A DNA stretch of 16,832 nt from an uncultured Pseudomonadota bacterium (GCA_946480245.1 CAMLIZ010000098.1:1-16832); one strand, 5' to 3'; shown: positions 1 through 7,005, numbered from the stretch's first letter. Notes: a model not told the origin generated them from the sequence alone. Numbers and translations: made by a program.

Positions 1-196
1 ACAGGCGTTCGCCATCCGGCGTGAGGCTCACCTGCCGTGTGGTGCGGTGAAACAGCTTCACGCCCAGCGCGTCCTCGAGGCGCGCAACCGCCTTGGCCAA
101 GGTGGAGGGTGCCGTGCCCAGCTCGCGCGACGCGGCCGCGAAGTTGCCTTGCTTGGCGGTCTCGGCAAAGGCGATCAGCGGCTGCAGGCCCTTCAT
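1..196 (-). CDS. LysR-type transcriptional regulator (N-terminal part, runs off left edge)
   Basis: Only the first 65 codons are present; the rest lies beyond base 1. Reading leftward from the ATG at 196-194, the protein begins MKGLQPLIAFAETAKQGNFA and continues into a typical LysR winged helix-turn-helix (AAASRELGTAPSTLAKAVAR, then LGVKLFHRTTRQVSLTPDGE). The spacing of the recognition helix and the LF.RTTR.V.LT..G stretch are the family signature. A purine-rich GAGAG lies about 5 nt upstream of the ATG. LysR regulators usually sit divergent from a target gene and bind between the two; here the partner is the cupin gene starting at 308, with an inverted repeat at 226-243 between them. The effector cannot be told because the C-terminal sensing domain is outside the window. 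Confidence 0.9.
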   Translation of the reverse strand, partial: MKGLQPLIAFAETAKQGNFAAASRELGTAPSTLAKAVARLEDALGVKLFHRTTRQVSLTPDGERL

Positions 197-225
197 CGAA
201 GCTCTCGATTAACGAAGAAGTGTCG

Positions 226-243
226 GCAATGTTGCGACATTGC
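226..243. promoter_or_regulatory. inverted repeat in LysR/cupin divergent intergenic region, possible LysR operator
   Basis: GCAATGT-TGCG-ACATTGC: perfect 7-bp arms around a 4-bp spacer, in the 111-bp space between the two divergent starts. It is AT-richer than its surroundings. LysR proteins commonly bind interrupted dyads of this kind (T-N11-A class), although this dyad has even spacing and is not a strict T-N11-A box. Operator function is inferred from position and symmetry. Confidence 0.5.
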
Positions 244-297
244 AGGCTGTTCCGCAATCACACACCCGCCAGCACACTGCGCTCCCGTTCAACAACC

Positions 298-301
298 GGA
301 G
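298..301 (+). promoter_or_regulatory. ribosome binding site deciding the cupin start
   Basis: GGAG directly abuts an in-frame ATG at 302 but lies 6 nt before the second in-frame ATG at 308. The second is the normal spacing, so 308 is the better start. Confidence 0.6.
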
Positions 302-307
302 ATGAAG

Positions 308-685
308 ATGATCGTGATCCAGCAAACCCGCCCCGAGCCTGCCGAGATCCCCGGCGTGGCGCATGCCACCTGGGCCGGCGAGGCCGACGGCCTCACGCAG
401 GTGTCGGTGTGGCGGCAGTCGATGCAACCCGGAGCCGCCACCCCGTCCCACAGCCACGACTGCGACGAGGTGGTGCTGTGTACCGGTGGCCAGGGCGAGG
501 TGCACGCGGACGGCCAGGTGCATCGCTTCGCCGCCGGCTGCACGCTGGTGCTGCCGCGCGGCCTGGTGCACCAGATCTTCAACACGGGCAAGGTGCCGCT
601 GGAGACGACGGGCGTCTTCGGCGCCACGCCCGTCGTGACGCTTCAACCCGATGGCGAAGCGTTGCCGTTGCCGTGGCGCACCTGA
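308..685 (+). CDS. small single-domain cupin protein
   Basis: A 125-residue protein beginning MIVIQQTRPEPAEIPG, the usual size for a stand-alone cupin. Both cupin motifs are complete. Motif 1, G(X)5HXH(X)3E(X)6G, is seen as GAATPSHSHDCDEVVLCTGG. Motif 2, G(X)5PXG(X)2H(X)3N, is seen as GCTLVLPRGLVHQIFN. These supply the three His and one Glu metal ligands of the beta-barrel, so metal binding is likely. There is no signal peptide, so it should be cytoplasmic. Cupins of this kind range from enzymes (isomerases, dioxygenases) to sensors, and the sequence does not say which. The gene is divergent from a LysR regulator and is its probable target. An ATG six bases upstream (302) is possible but lies against the Shine-Dalgarno sequence. 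Confidence 0.85.
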   Translation: MIVIQQTRPEPAEIPGVAHATWAGEADGLTQVSVWRQSMQPGAATPSHSHDCDEVVLCTGGQGEVHADGQVHRFAAGCTLVLPRGLVHQIFNTGKVPLETTGVFGATPVVTLQPDGEALPLPWRT

Positions 686-790
686 TCGTTTCGGGAATGC
701 AGGCGCAGCAGCCCAATTTCCTTCAATGACCTCTTCAGCCCTCGCGCGGGGCTTCGCACAATGCGTGCGTTGCATCGAACGGGGCTTGCC

Positions 791-1681
791 ATGATCCCTA
801 GCTTGCCGCGCCGCCTCCTTGCCGGGGCCTGCGTGCTCGTGGCCTGTGGTGCCGCGATGGCGGCGTTCAATGTCACGCCGTGGGCGCCGGCCGGCATCGC
901 CAGTCCGCTGTTCGAGTCGCACCCGGCCTTCGATCCGCGCACCGGCGATCTCTACTTCGTGCGCAGTTCGCGCGAGTTTCGAGGCTGGCACCTCCTCGCC
1001 AGCCATTGCGGGGCGCAGGGTTGGTCCACGCCGGCGCCGCCCGCCTTTGCCGGTGACGGCGTGGAGGCGGACCCCTGGTTCACACCGGACGGCCGGGCGC
1101 TGTATTTCATTTCGACCCGCAGCACCGACGGCACCACCGGCCGCAAGCTCGACATCTGGCGCGTGGCGCGTGAGGCGGGCGGCGGCTGGGGCACGCCGCA
1201 GCGCCTGCCCGAGCCGGTCAACAGCGCGGGCAACGAATGGTTCCCGCGGCTGAGCCCCGACGGCCGGCTCTACTTCGGTTCCGACCGGGCCGGCGGCGCC
1301 GGCAAGACCGACATCTGGCGTGCGCGCGAGGACACGCCGGGCCACTGGCGCGCGGAGAACCTGGGCCCGGCCACCAACGGCCCGGGCAACGAGTACGAGG
1401 CGGCGCTGTCGCCCGACGGCCAGCGCATGCTGGTGATGGCCGACGACGGCCTCTACCTGTCGCACCTCACCCCCACCGGCTGGTCGCGGCGCGAGAAGCT
1501 GGGACCGGAGGTGAACGCAAACGCCTCCGAAGTGGGCGTGCTCTTCTCGCCCTCGGGCCACTCGTTTCTGTTTGCGCGCGACGCACGCGGCCAGGTGTCG
1601 GGCGAACTGTTCCTGGCGCGCGAGCCTGGCGTCGAGGAGGCGTGGCCACCCGAGTGCCCGGCCGCGCCCGTCAGCCGCTGA
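791..1681 (+). CDS. exported PD40/TolB-like beta-propeller protein
   Basis: A 296-residue protein with an N-terminal export signal (MIPSLPRRLLAGACVLVACG, basic then hydrophobic). Cleavage could follow AMA at residue 24, or Cys19 in LVAC could be a lipobox, making it a lipoprotein. The rest is repeated PD40 blades: HPAFDPRTGDLYFVRS (44-59), DPWFTPDGRALYFIST (94-109), WFPRLSPDGRLYFGSD (150-165), YEAALSPDGQRMLVMA (202-217) and VGVLFSPSGHSFLFAR (248-263). This SPDG.LYF repeat is typical of TolB-like and WD40-like propellers. Such domains bind proteins or ligands in the periplasm; the partner here is unknown. An in-frame ATG at 761 would put ten residues before the signal, so 791 is preferred. Its 3' end overlaps the convergent NUDIX gene by 11 bp. 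Confidence 0.82.
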   Translation: MIPSLPRRLLAGACVLVACGAAMAAFNVTPWAPAGIASPLFESHPAFDPRTGDLYFVRSSREFRGWHLLASHCGAQGWSTPAPPAFAGDGVEADPWFTPDGRALYFISTRSTDGTTGRKLDIWRVAREAGGGWGTPQRLPEPVNSAGNEWFPRLSPDGRLYFGSDRAGGAGKTDIWRAREDTPGHWRAENLGPATNGPGNEYEAALSPDGQRMLVMADDGLYLSHLTPTGWSRREKLGPEVNANASEVGVLFSPSGHSFLFARDARGQVSGELFLAREPGVEEAWPPECPAAPVSR

Positions 1682-2132
1682 CCCCTGCGGGCCGCAACTG
1701 CTGCCACAGCGCCGGCAGCGACAGCGTTTGCGTGAGCACCTTGCGCATGCTGGCTGCGCAGCGCTGCGGCAGCTGGTCGAAGGGCGTCCATTCGAACGCG
1801 TCGCACTCGGGCAGCATGCGCCCACGCGGGTCGCGAAACAGGCTGGTGCACTGGCAGGTGCCGGGGTCGAAGCGCGGGCTCCAGGTGGCGAACAGGTGCA
1901 GGCGCTTTGCCGGGCGGTACGCCATGCTGCCAAGGTCGAGCAGGCCTTCAGGCGCCAGCAGCAACGACGTTTCCTCCCGCGTCTCGCGCAGCGCCGTGTC
2001 GAGCGGCGTTTCACCCGGCTCGCCCACGCCCTTGGGGATGTCCCAATGCGCGGCGCCGGTGGCGTGGCACAGCAGCAATTCCTGCTGGGGACTGAAGAGC
2101 AGCACGCCGCAGCTGATCACGGTGGAGGGCAT
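1671..2132 (-). CDS. NUDIX hydrolase
   Basis: A 153-residue NUDIX-fold protein beginning MPSTVISCGVLLFSPQQELL. The NUDIX box spans residues 35-57: Gly35, Glu41, then RETREETSL at 49-57. The metal-binding REXXEE core (Arg49, Glu50, Glu53, Glu54) is intact, but the usual Gly of EEXGU is Ser56. DIPKGVGEPGE (31-41) before the box is the usual lead-in for this group. NUDIX enzymes hydrolyse nucleoside diphosphates linked to another moiety; the substrate cannot be read from the sequence, and members with this WDIPKG lead-in include dinucleoside-polyphosphate and general housecleaning types. It is the second gene of a minus-strand pair: the upstream GNAT gene overlaps its start by 16 bp, suggesting translational coupling. 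A start at 2162 would add ten residues and is less likely. Confidence 0.88.
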   Translation of the reverse strand: MPSTVISCGVLLFSPQQELLLCHATGAAHWDIPKGVGEPGETPLDTALRETREETSLLLAPEGLLDLGSMAYRPAKRLHLFATWSPRFDPGTCQCTSLFRDPRGRMLPECDAFEWTPFDQLPQRCAASMRKVLTQTLSLPALWQQLRPAGVSG

Positions 2133-2653
2133 GCCGCATCGTAGGCCGCGCTCAACACCCATTGCACGACCGCGGCGCCATCCTCCGCCACGCGCGACCC
2201 GGTTGCACGGAACCCACAGGCCGCGACCGTCCTGGCCGACGCCAGATTGTGCGGCTCCACTTCGGCCAGCACGTGCTGCGCGCCCTGCTCGAAAGCGATG
2301 CGCACGAGCAGGTGCACCGCCTGCTTGGCGAAACCCCGCCCGCGAAAGGCCCTGGCGACGCCATAGAGGATTTCTGCCTGGCCTTCTCGCGGCGGCCCCT
2401 TGAACGCGCAGCCGCCGACGACCGCGCCGTCGGGCTCGCTCACCATCAGGTAGGGCAGCCACCATGCGGCGGGCTCGTGCTGTTCCACCCGCGCCAGTGC
2501 ACGCGCCAGCACGAACGGCGGCGGCAGCGCCTTCTCGCGGGCTGCCGCCACCAGTTCGGCCGGCACCTGGCCGGCACACAGCTGTTGCAGCTGCGCGAGC
2601 GTGAGCGGCTGCAGGCGCAAGCTGCCGCTGCGCAAGGGGGTGAGGAGCGTCAT
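2117..2653 (-). CDS. GNAT-family N-acetyltransferase
   Basis: A 178-residue protein beginning MTLLTPLRSGSLRLQPLTLA. The acetyltransferase fold is recognisable from LMVSEPDGAVVGGCAFKGPP (69-88, strands 2-3), then EILYGVARAFRGRGFAKQAV (94-113). The latter holds the acetyl-CoA-binding R-G-R-G-F-A (104-109, Q/RxxGxG/A motif A). EVEPHNLASARTVAACGFRA (131-150) is the usual motif B, with the conserved Asn136 and the A..CGF turn. GNAT enzymes transfer an acetyl group from acetyl-CoA to an amine; the RimJ/RimL-like layout fits acetylation of a protein N-terminus or small molecule, but the substrate is not predictable. It is the first gene of a minus-strand pair with the NUDIX gene and is divergent from the RlmN-like gene across 64 bp. 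Confidence 0.88.
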   Translation of the reverse strand: MTLLTPLRSGSLRLQPLTLAQLQQLCAGQVPAELVAAAREKALPPPFVLARALARVEQHEPAAWWLPYLMVSEPDGAVVGGCAFKGPPREGQAEILYGVARAFRGRGFAKQAVHLLVRIAFEQGAQHVLAEVEPHNLASARTVAACGFRATGSRVAEDGAAVVQWVLSAAYDAACPPP

Positions 2654-2717
2654 CGGGGCACATGCTGCTGCACCGGCCGGCCGCCGGCAAGGCGGAGTTT
2701 CGCCCTCGCCCGGTACC

Positions 2718-3818
2718 ATGCCGGGCGTGCAGTCCCCCACTTCCCACGCCGCGCCGCAGCCGCCGCTGCAACGCATCCAGGACATCCGCGAACGTCTGCG
2801 TGCGCAGGGCGCCAAGCCGCGCCACGAGCAGCGCCTGCTGCGCCATTGGGTGAACGTGCTGCCGCTCGACAGCGGCCGCCGGCGCCCCGAGCACGACCTG
2901 CCGCTCGCGCTGCGCGCCGACCTGCCGCAACTCGCGCTCGCGCTGCAAGGCGTGGCGCGGCTGCGCTCGGAGCACCCGGGGGAAGATGGCTCGGCCCGCC
3001 TGCTGGTGCAGCTGGCCGACGGCCAAACGGTGGAGAGCGTGCTGCTGCCGCGCGACGGCGTGTGCGTGTCCACCCAGGCCGGCTGCGCCGTGGGCTGCGT
3101 GTTCTGCATGACCGGCCGCGACGGCCTGCTGCGCCAGCTGGGCAGCGCCGAGATCGTGGCGCAGGTGGCGCTGGCGCGCACGCGCCGCCCGGTGAAGAAG
3201 GTGGTGTTCATGGGCATGGGCGAGCCGGCGCACAACCTGGACAACGTGATGGACGCGATCGACCTGCTCGGCACGGCAGGCGGCATCGGGCACAAGAACC
3301 TCGTGTTCTCCACCGTGGGCGACGCGCGCGTCTTCGAGCGCCTGCCGCAAGGGCCGGTGAAGCCGGCGCTGGCGCTCAGCCTGCATTCCACACGCGCCGA
3401 CCTGCGAGCACAGCTGCTGCCGCGTGCACCCCGCATCACGCCGGATGAACTGGCCGAAGCCGGCGAGGCCTATGCGCGCGCCACCGGCTACCCGATCCAG
3501 TACCAGTGGACCTTGCTCGAAGGCGTGAACGACACCGACGAGGAGCTGGAGGGCATCGTGCGCCTGCTCAAGGGACGCTACGCGATCATGAACATGATTC
3601 CGTACAACAACGTGGAGGGCCTGCCGTTCCGCCGGCCCTCGTGGCAACGCGCCGCCGAGATCGCGCGCACGCTGCACCGGCGCGGCGTGCTCACCAAGCT
3701 GCGTCAGTCTGCCGGACAGGACGTGGATGGCGGTTGCGGGCAGCTGCGCGCGCGAGAGCTGGGCGCGGGCGTGAAGCGGCGCATCCCGCTGCACGCAGCA
3801 CCGCCTGAAGCTGCATGA
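2718..3818 (+). CDS. RlmN/Cfr-family radical SAM RNA methyltransferase (probably a paralogue)
   Basis: A 366-residue radical-SAM protein. The 4Fe-4S cluster motif CxxxCxxC is at Cys123, Cys127 and Cys130 (GCAVGCVFCMTG). The SAM-binding GMGEP is at 166-170. Both mechanistic cysteines of RlmN/Cfr are kept: Cys116 in GVCVSTQAGC, and Cys340 in DVDGGCGQL, which corresponds to the methyl-carrying Cys355 of E. coli RlmN. The known family reaction is C2 or C8 methylation of adenine in 23S rRNA (A2503) or tRNA. The N-terminal domain is divergent from canonical RlmN. In Burkholderiales the housekeeping rlmN normally sits near ndk, pilF and ispG rather than with a flavoprotein, so this copy is probably a paralogue with unproven target. 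The ATG at 2718 has no strong Shine-Dalgarno. Its stop overlaps the next start (ATGA). Confidence 0.87.
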   Translation: MPGVQSPTSHAAPQPPLQRIQDIRERLRAQGAKPRHEQRLLRHWVNVLPLDSGRRRPEHDLPLALRADLPQLALALQGVARLRSEHPGEDGSARLLVQLADGQTVESVLLPRDGVCVSTQAGCAVGCVFCMTGRDGLLRQLGSAEIVAQVALARTRRPVKKVVFMGMGEPAHNLDNVMDAIDLLGTAGGIGHKNLVFSTVGDARVFERLPQGPVKPALALSLHSTRADLRAQLLPRAPRITPDELAEAGEAYARATGYPIQYQWTLLEGVNDTDEELEGIVRLLKGRYAIMNMIPYNNVEGLPFRRPSWQRAAEIARTLHRRGVLTKLRQSAGQDVDGGCGQLRARELGAGVKRRIPLHAAPPEAA

Positions 3819-5086
3819 GCGCCCCGCGCGCAGCCGTCATCGGCGGCGGTCCCGCGGGGCTGATGGCGGCCGAGGTGCTGGCCCAGGCCGGCGTGGCGGT
3901 GGATCTGTTCGACGCGATGCCCTCGGTGGGCCGCAAGTTCCTGCTCGCCGGGCGCGGCGGGCTCAACCTGACGCACTCCGAGCCCACCGAGCGCCTGTTG
4001 CAGCGCTACGCCGGGCGCCACGATGCACTCGCGCCCTGGGTGCGAACCTTCGACGCCGATGCAGTGCGCGCGTGGGCAGCCACGCTGGGCATCGACACCT
4101 TCGTGGGCACCTCGGGCCGCGTGTTCCCCACCGACATGAAGGCTGCTCCGCTGCTGCGCGCATGGCTGCATCGCCTGCGGGGTGCCGGCGTGCGCCTGCA
4201 TGCGCGGCATCGCTGGCTGGGTTGGGCGGGCGACGGTGCGCTCAGGTTCGCAGCCCCCGGCGGCGAACTGCACCACCACGCCGATGTCACCGTGCTGGCG
4301 CTCGGCGGCGCCAGCTGGTCGCGCCTGGGTTCCGACGGCGCATGGCTGCCGCTGTTGCAGGCGCGCGGCGCCGAGGTGGCGCCGCTGCAACCCGCCAACT
4401 GCGGCTTCGATGTGGCGCCCACCGCCCCCGGCCGCAGCGGCTGGAGTGATCACCTGCGCACGCGCTTCGCGGGCCAGCCCGTGAAGCCGGTGGCGGCCTT
4501 CGTGACCGACGCACAAGGCGCCGTGCATCGGCAGCAGGGCGAATTCGTGCTCACCGACACCGGGGTGGAAGGCAGCCTGGTGTACGCCTTCAGTGCACGC
4601 CTGCGCGACGCGATCACGGCCGAAGGCCACGCCACCTGGTTCCTGGACCTGCTACCCGACCACGGCGCCGGGCAGGTGCTGGCGGAGGTGGCGCGCCCGC
4701 GCGGTCCGCGCAGCCTGTCCACGCACCTGAAGAGCCGGCTCGGTCTGCAGGGACTGAAGATGGCGCTGCTGCATGAGCTGCTCAGCCCCGCGCAACTGGC
4801 CGATCCCGCACAGCTGGCGCAGGCGCTGAAGGCGCTGCCGCTGACGCTCGTGGCCGCGCGCCCGCTGGACGAGGCCATCAGTTCGGCCGGCGGTGTGCGC
4901 TTCGAGTCGCTGGACGACCGGCTGATGCTGCGCTCGGCGCCCGGCGTGTTCTGCGCCGGCGAGATGTTGGACTGGGAGGCGCCCACCGGCGGCTACCTGC
5001 TCACTGCGTGTTTTGCCACGGGGCGCGCGGCCGGCGAGGGCGCTTTGCAGTGGTTGCGGCAGCAGCCGGGCCGGTTTGTGGCCTAA
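3815..5086 (+). CDS. NAD(P)/FAD-dependent flavoprotein, PP_4765 / HI0933 family
   Basis: A 423-residue flavoprotein. The FAD-binding Rossmann motif is at the N-terminus (VIGGGPAGLMAAE, residues 8-20). It is followed by VGRKFLLAGRGGLNLTHSEP (38-57), a hallmark of the HI0933-like group. The C-terminal FAD motif is GVFCAGEMLDWEAPTGGYLL (377-396). The match is closest to the PP_4765 subfamily of uncharacterised flavoproteins within that group. The family is thought to be oxidoreductases, and one relative (BaiN) has been linked to bile-acid intermediate reduction, but the substrate here is unknown. No signal peptide is seen, so it is cytoplasmic. Its start overlaps the stop of the RlmN-like gene (ATGA), implying translational coupling and perhaps a shared role in RNA modification or redox support; this is inference. 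Confidence 0.87.
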   Translation: MSAPRAAVIGGGPAGLMAAEVLAQAGVAVDLFDAMPSVGRKFLLAGRGGLNLTHSEPTERLLQRYAGRHDALAPWVRTFDADAVRAWAATLGIDTFVGTSGRVFPTDMKAAPLLRAWLHRLRGAGVRLHARHRWLGWAGDGALRFAAPGGELHHHADVTVLALGGASWSRLGSDGAWLPLLQARGAEVAPLQPANCGFDVAPTAPGRSGWSDHLRTRFAGQPVKPVAAFVTDAQGAVHRQQGEFVLTDTGVEGSLVYAFSARLRDAITAEGHATWFLDLLPDHGAGQVLAEVARPRGPRSLSTHLKSRLGLQGLKMALLHELLSPAQLADPAQLAQALKALPLTLVAARPLDEAISSAGGVRFESLDDRLMLRSAPGVFCAGEMLDWEAPTGGYLLTACFATGRAAGEGALQWLRQQPGRFVA

Positions 5087-5129
5087 TTGCGGGTTAGCTT
5101 TTTCTCTCCCCACCTCCACGGAGCCTCGC

Positions 5130-5297
5130 ATGGGCAACAAGATCGTCACCGAAGCGGACCGCCGCGCCACCCCGAGACCTGCTGCCCCCGGCGGCGTGAC
5201 CTTCACGGCCGGCAAGGGCCAGAAGCGCAGCCTCGAGCGCGGCTCGCACACCCGCAGCAAGAAGAACCCCGGCAAGCGCCCGCACAAGGGCGGCTGA
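5130..5297 (+). CDS. small basic hypothetical protein (55 residues)
   Basis: ATG at 5130 with GGAG at 5120-5123, six bases upstream, a textbook Shine-Dalgarno spacing. The protein begins MGNKIVTEADRRATPRPAAP and ends KKNPGKRPHKGG. It is strongly basic: the second half (AGKGQKRSLERGSHTRSKKN) is nearly all Lys, Arg, Gly, Ser and His, and there is no hydrophobic segment. I do not recognise a named family. The composition suggests a disordered nucleic-acid- or ribosome-binding peptide, but that is only an inference. It lies 43 bp after the flavoprotein and ends 21 bp before a strong terminator, so it is the last gene of that unit or its own transcript. Coding status is supported by the ribosome binding site, the terminator and the bounded frame. 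Confidence 0.7.
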   Translation: MGNKIVTEADRRATPRPAAPGGVTFTAGKGQKRSLERGSHTRSKKNPGKRPHKGG

Positions 5298-5318
5298 GCC
5301 CGGCTCCGTCTTGCGAAC

Positions 5319-5341
5319 CGCCGCCTCCGGGCGGCGTTTTT
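5319..5341 (+). terminator. rho-independent terminator
   Basis: A perfect 7-bp stem, CGCCGCC (5319-5325) and GGCGGCG (5330-5336), with a TCCG tetraloop, is followed by five T's (5337-5341). It ends the RlmN-like/flavoprotein/small-protein unit. It also lies only 14 nt before the ATG of the next gene, which is unusual. Confidence 0.9.
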
Positions 5342-5355
5342 CATCGCGCACCCCC

Positions 5356-7005
5356 ATGCTGCGAATCACCGAACTCCGCCTGCCGCTGGACCACGCCGAG
5401 GGCGCCCTGCGCCCGGCCATCGTGGCGCGCCTTGGCATGCGCGACGCAGACCTGCTCGCGTTCACCGTCTTTCGCCGTGCCTACGACGCGCGCAAGAAGA
5501 GCGCGATCCAGCTCATCTACACGGTCGATTGCGAGGTGAGCGACGAAGCCGCCGTGCTGCAGCGCCACGCCGGCGACGCGCATGTGAAGCTTGCGCCCGA
5601 CACGCGCTACCGCTTCGTGGGCCACGCGCCGGCCGACTTCCATGCCGCCCAGCGGCCGCGCCCCGTGGTGGTGGGCTTCGGCCCCTGCGGCCTGTTTGCC
5701 GCGCTGGTGCTGGCGCAAATGGGCCTGCGGCCGATCGTGCTGGAGCGTGGCAAGCCAGTGCGCGAACGCACCAAGGACACCTGGGGCCTGTGGCGCCAAG
5801 GCGTGCTGCAGCCCGAATCCAACGTGCAGTTCGGCGAGGGCGGTGCCGGCACCTTCAGCGACGGCAAGCTCTACAGCCAGATCAGCGACCCGCGCCACCT
5901 GACGCGCAAGGTGCTCACCGAATTCGTGAAAGCCGGTGCGCCGGAAGAGATCCTGTTCGTCAGCAAGCCGCACATCGGCACTTTCCGGCTGGTGAGCATG
6001 ATCGAGAAAATGCGCGCCGACATCGAGGCGCTGGGCGGCGAGATCCGGTTCCAGCAGAAGGTGACCGACCTGCTGATCGAGGAGGGCCATGTACGCGGCC
6101 TCATGCTGGCCAGCGGCGAGCAGCTGCGCGCCGACCACGTGGTGCTGGCGCTCGGCCACAGCGCACGCGACACCTTCCAGATGCTGCACGCGCGCGGCGT
6201 GGCCATGGAGGCCAAGCCGTTTTCGATCGGCTTTCGCATCGAGCATCCGCAAGGCGTGATCGACCGCGCGCGCTTCGGGCCCGCCGCCGGCCATCCGATA
6301 TTGGGTGCCGCCGACTACAAGCTCGTGCACCACGCCCGCAACGGCCGCTCGGTGTACAGCTTCTGCATGTGCCCCGGCGGCACGGTGGTGGCCGCCACCT
6401 CGGAGCCGCTGCGCGTGGTGACCAACGGCATGAGCCAGTATTCGCGCAACGAGCGCAACGCCAACGCCGGCATCGTGGTGGGCATCACCCCGCAGGACTA
6501 CCGGCAGGACGCGGGCGGCAGCGGCCCGGTGAACCCGCTGGACGGCATGGCGTTTCAGCGCCTGTGGGAGTCGCGCGCCTACGAGCTGGGCGGCGGCCAC
6601 TACATCGCGCCGGGCCAGCTGGTGGGCGACTTCATCAAGCGCCAGCGCAGCAGCGTGCTCGGCAACGTGCTGCCTTCGTACAAGCCGGGCGTGCACCTGA
6701 CCGACCTGGCCGAGCCCGGCCGCGGCAGCCTGCCCGAGTACGCGCTGGACGCCATCCGCGAGGCGCTGCCGGCCTTCGAGCGCCAGATCAAGGGCTTCTC
6801 GATGCCCGACGCCGTGCTCACCGGCGTGGAGACCCGCACCTCGTCACCGCTGCGCATCACGCGCGGGCGGGATCACCAGAGCCTGAACGTGAAGGGCCTG
6901 TACCCGGCGGGCGAGGGCGCGGGGTACGCGGGCGGGATCATGTCGGCGGGGGTGGACGGGATCGAGGTGGCGGAGGCGCTGGGGCGGGAGCTGTTGGGCT
7001 TGTGA
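5356..7005 (+). CDS. FAD-dependent dehydrogenase, COG2509-type
   Basis: A 549-residue protein. The first ~100 residues form an alpha/beta domain (MLRITELRLPLDHAEGALRP onward) typical of this family. The FAD-binding motif follows: VVVGFGPCGLFAALVLAQMG at 104-123, with Gly107, Gly109 and Gly112 and the ribose-binding Glu130 (VLER). FGEGGAGTFSDGKLYSQI is a diagnostic stretch. The C-terminus has ETRTSSPLRI and then GLYPAGEGAGYAGGIMSAG, the second FAD motif. Proteins of this group are annotated as uncharacterised FAD-dependent dehydrogenases; no substrate is established. It is cytoplasmic, with no signal peptide. The ATG at 5356 is only 14 nt after the upstream terminator and has no obvious Shine-Dalgarno. 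A TTG in frame at 5311 would start before the hairpin, so the true start is somewhat uncertain. Confidence 0.87.
   Translation: MLRITELRLPLDHAEGALRPAIVARLGMRDADLLAFTVFRRAYDARKKSAIQLIYTVDCEVSDEAAVLQRHAGDAHVKLAPDTRYRFVGHAPADFHAAQRPRPVVVGFGPCGLFAALVLAQMGLRPIVLERGKPVRERTKDTWGLWRQGVLQPESNVQFGEGGAGTFSDGKLYSQISDPRHLTRKVLTEFVKAGAPEEILFVSKPHIGTFRLVSMIEKMRADIEALGGEIRFQQKVTDLLIEEGHVRGLMLASGEQLRADHVVLALGHSARDTFQMLHARGVAMEAKPFSIGFRIEHPQGVIDRARFGPAAGHPILGAADYKLVHHARNGRSVYSFCMCPGGTVVAATSEPLRVVTNGMSQYSRNERNANAGIVVGITPQDYRQDAGGSGPVNPLDGMAFQRLWESRAYELGGGHYIAPGQLVGDFIKRQRSSVLGNVLPSYKPGVHLTDLAEPGRGSLPEYALDAIREALPAFERQIKGFSMPDAVLTGVETRTSSPLRITRGRDHQSLNVKGLYPAGEGAGYAGGIMSAGVDGIEVAEALGRELLGL

Noticed and set aside
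209..2014. Long minus-strand open frame (601 codons) over the cupin and PD40 genes
   Set aside because: Arg/Ala-rich translation with no recognisable domain, opposite two convincing plus-strand genes.
2133..3794. N-terminal extension of the NUDIX frame through the RlmN-like gene (open to 3794)
   Set aside because: The extension is antisense to the radical SAM gene and does not resemble a protein family; the NUDIX domain starts at 2132.
5341..6696. 451-codon minus-strand open frame opposite the FAD dehydrogenase
   Set aside because: His/Ala-rich antisense shadow of a gene with full FAD motifs.
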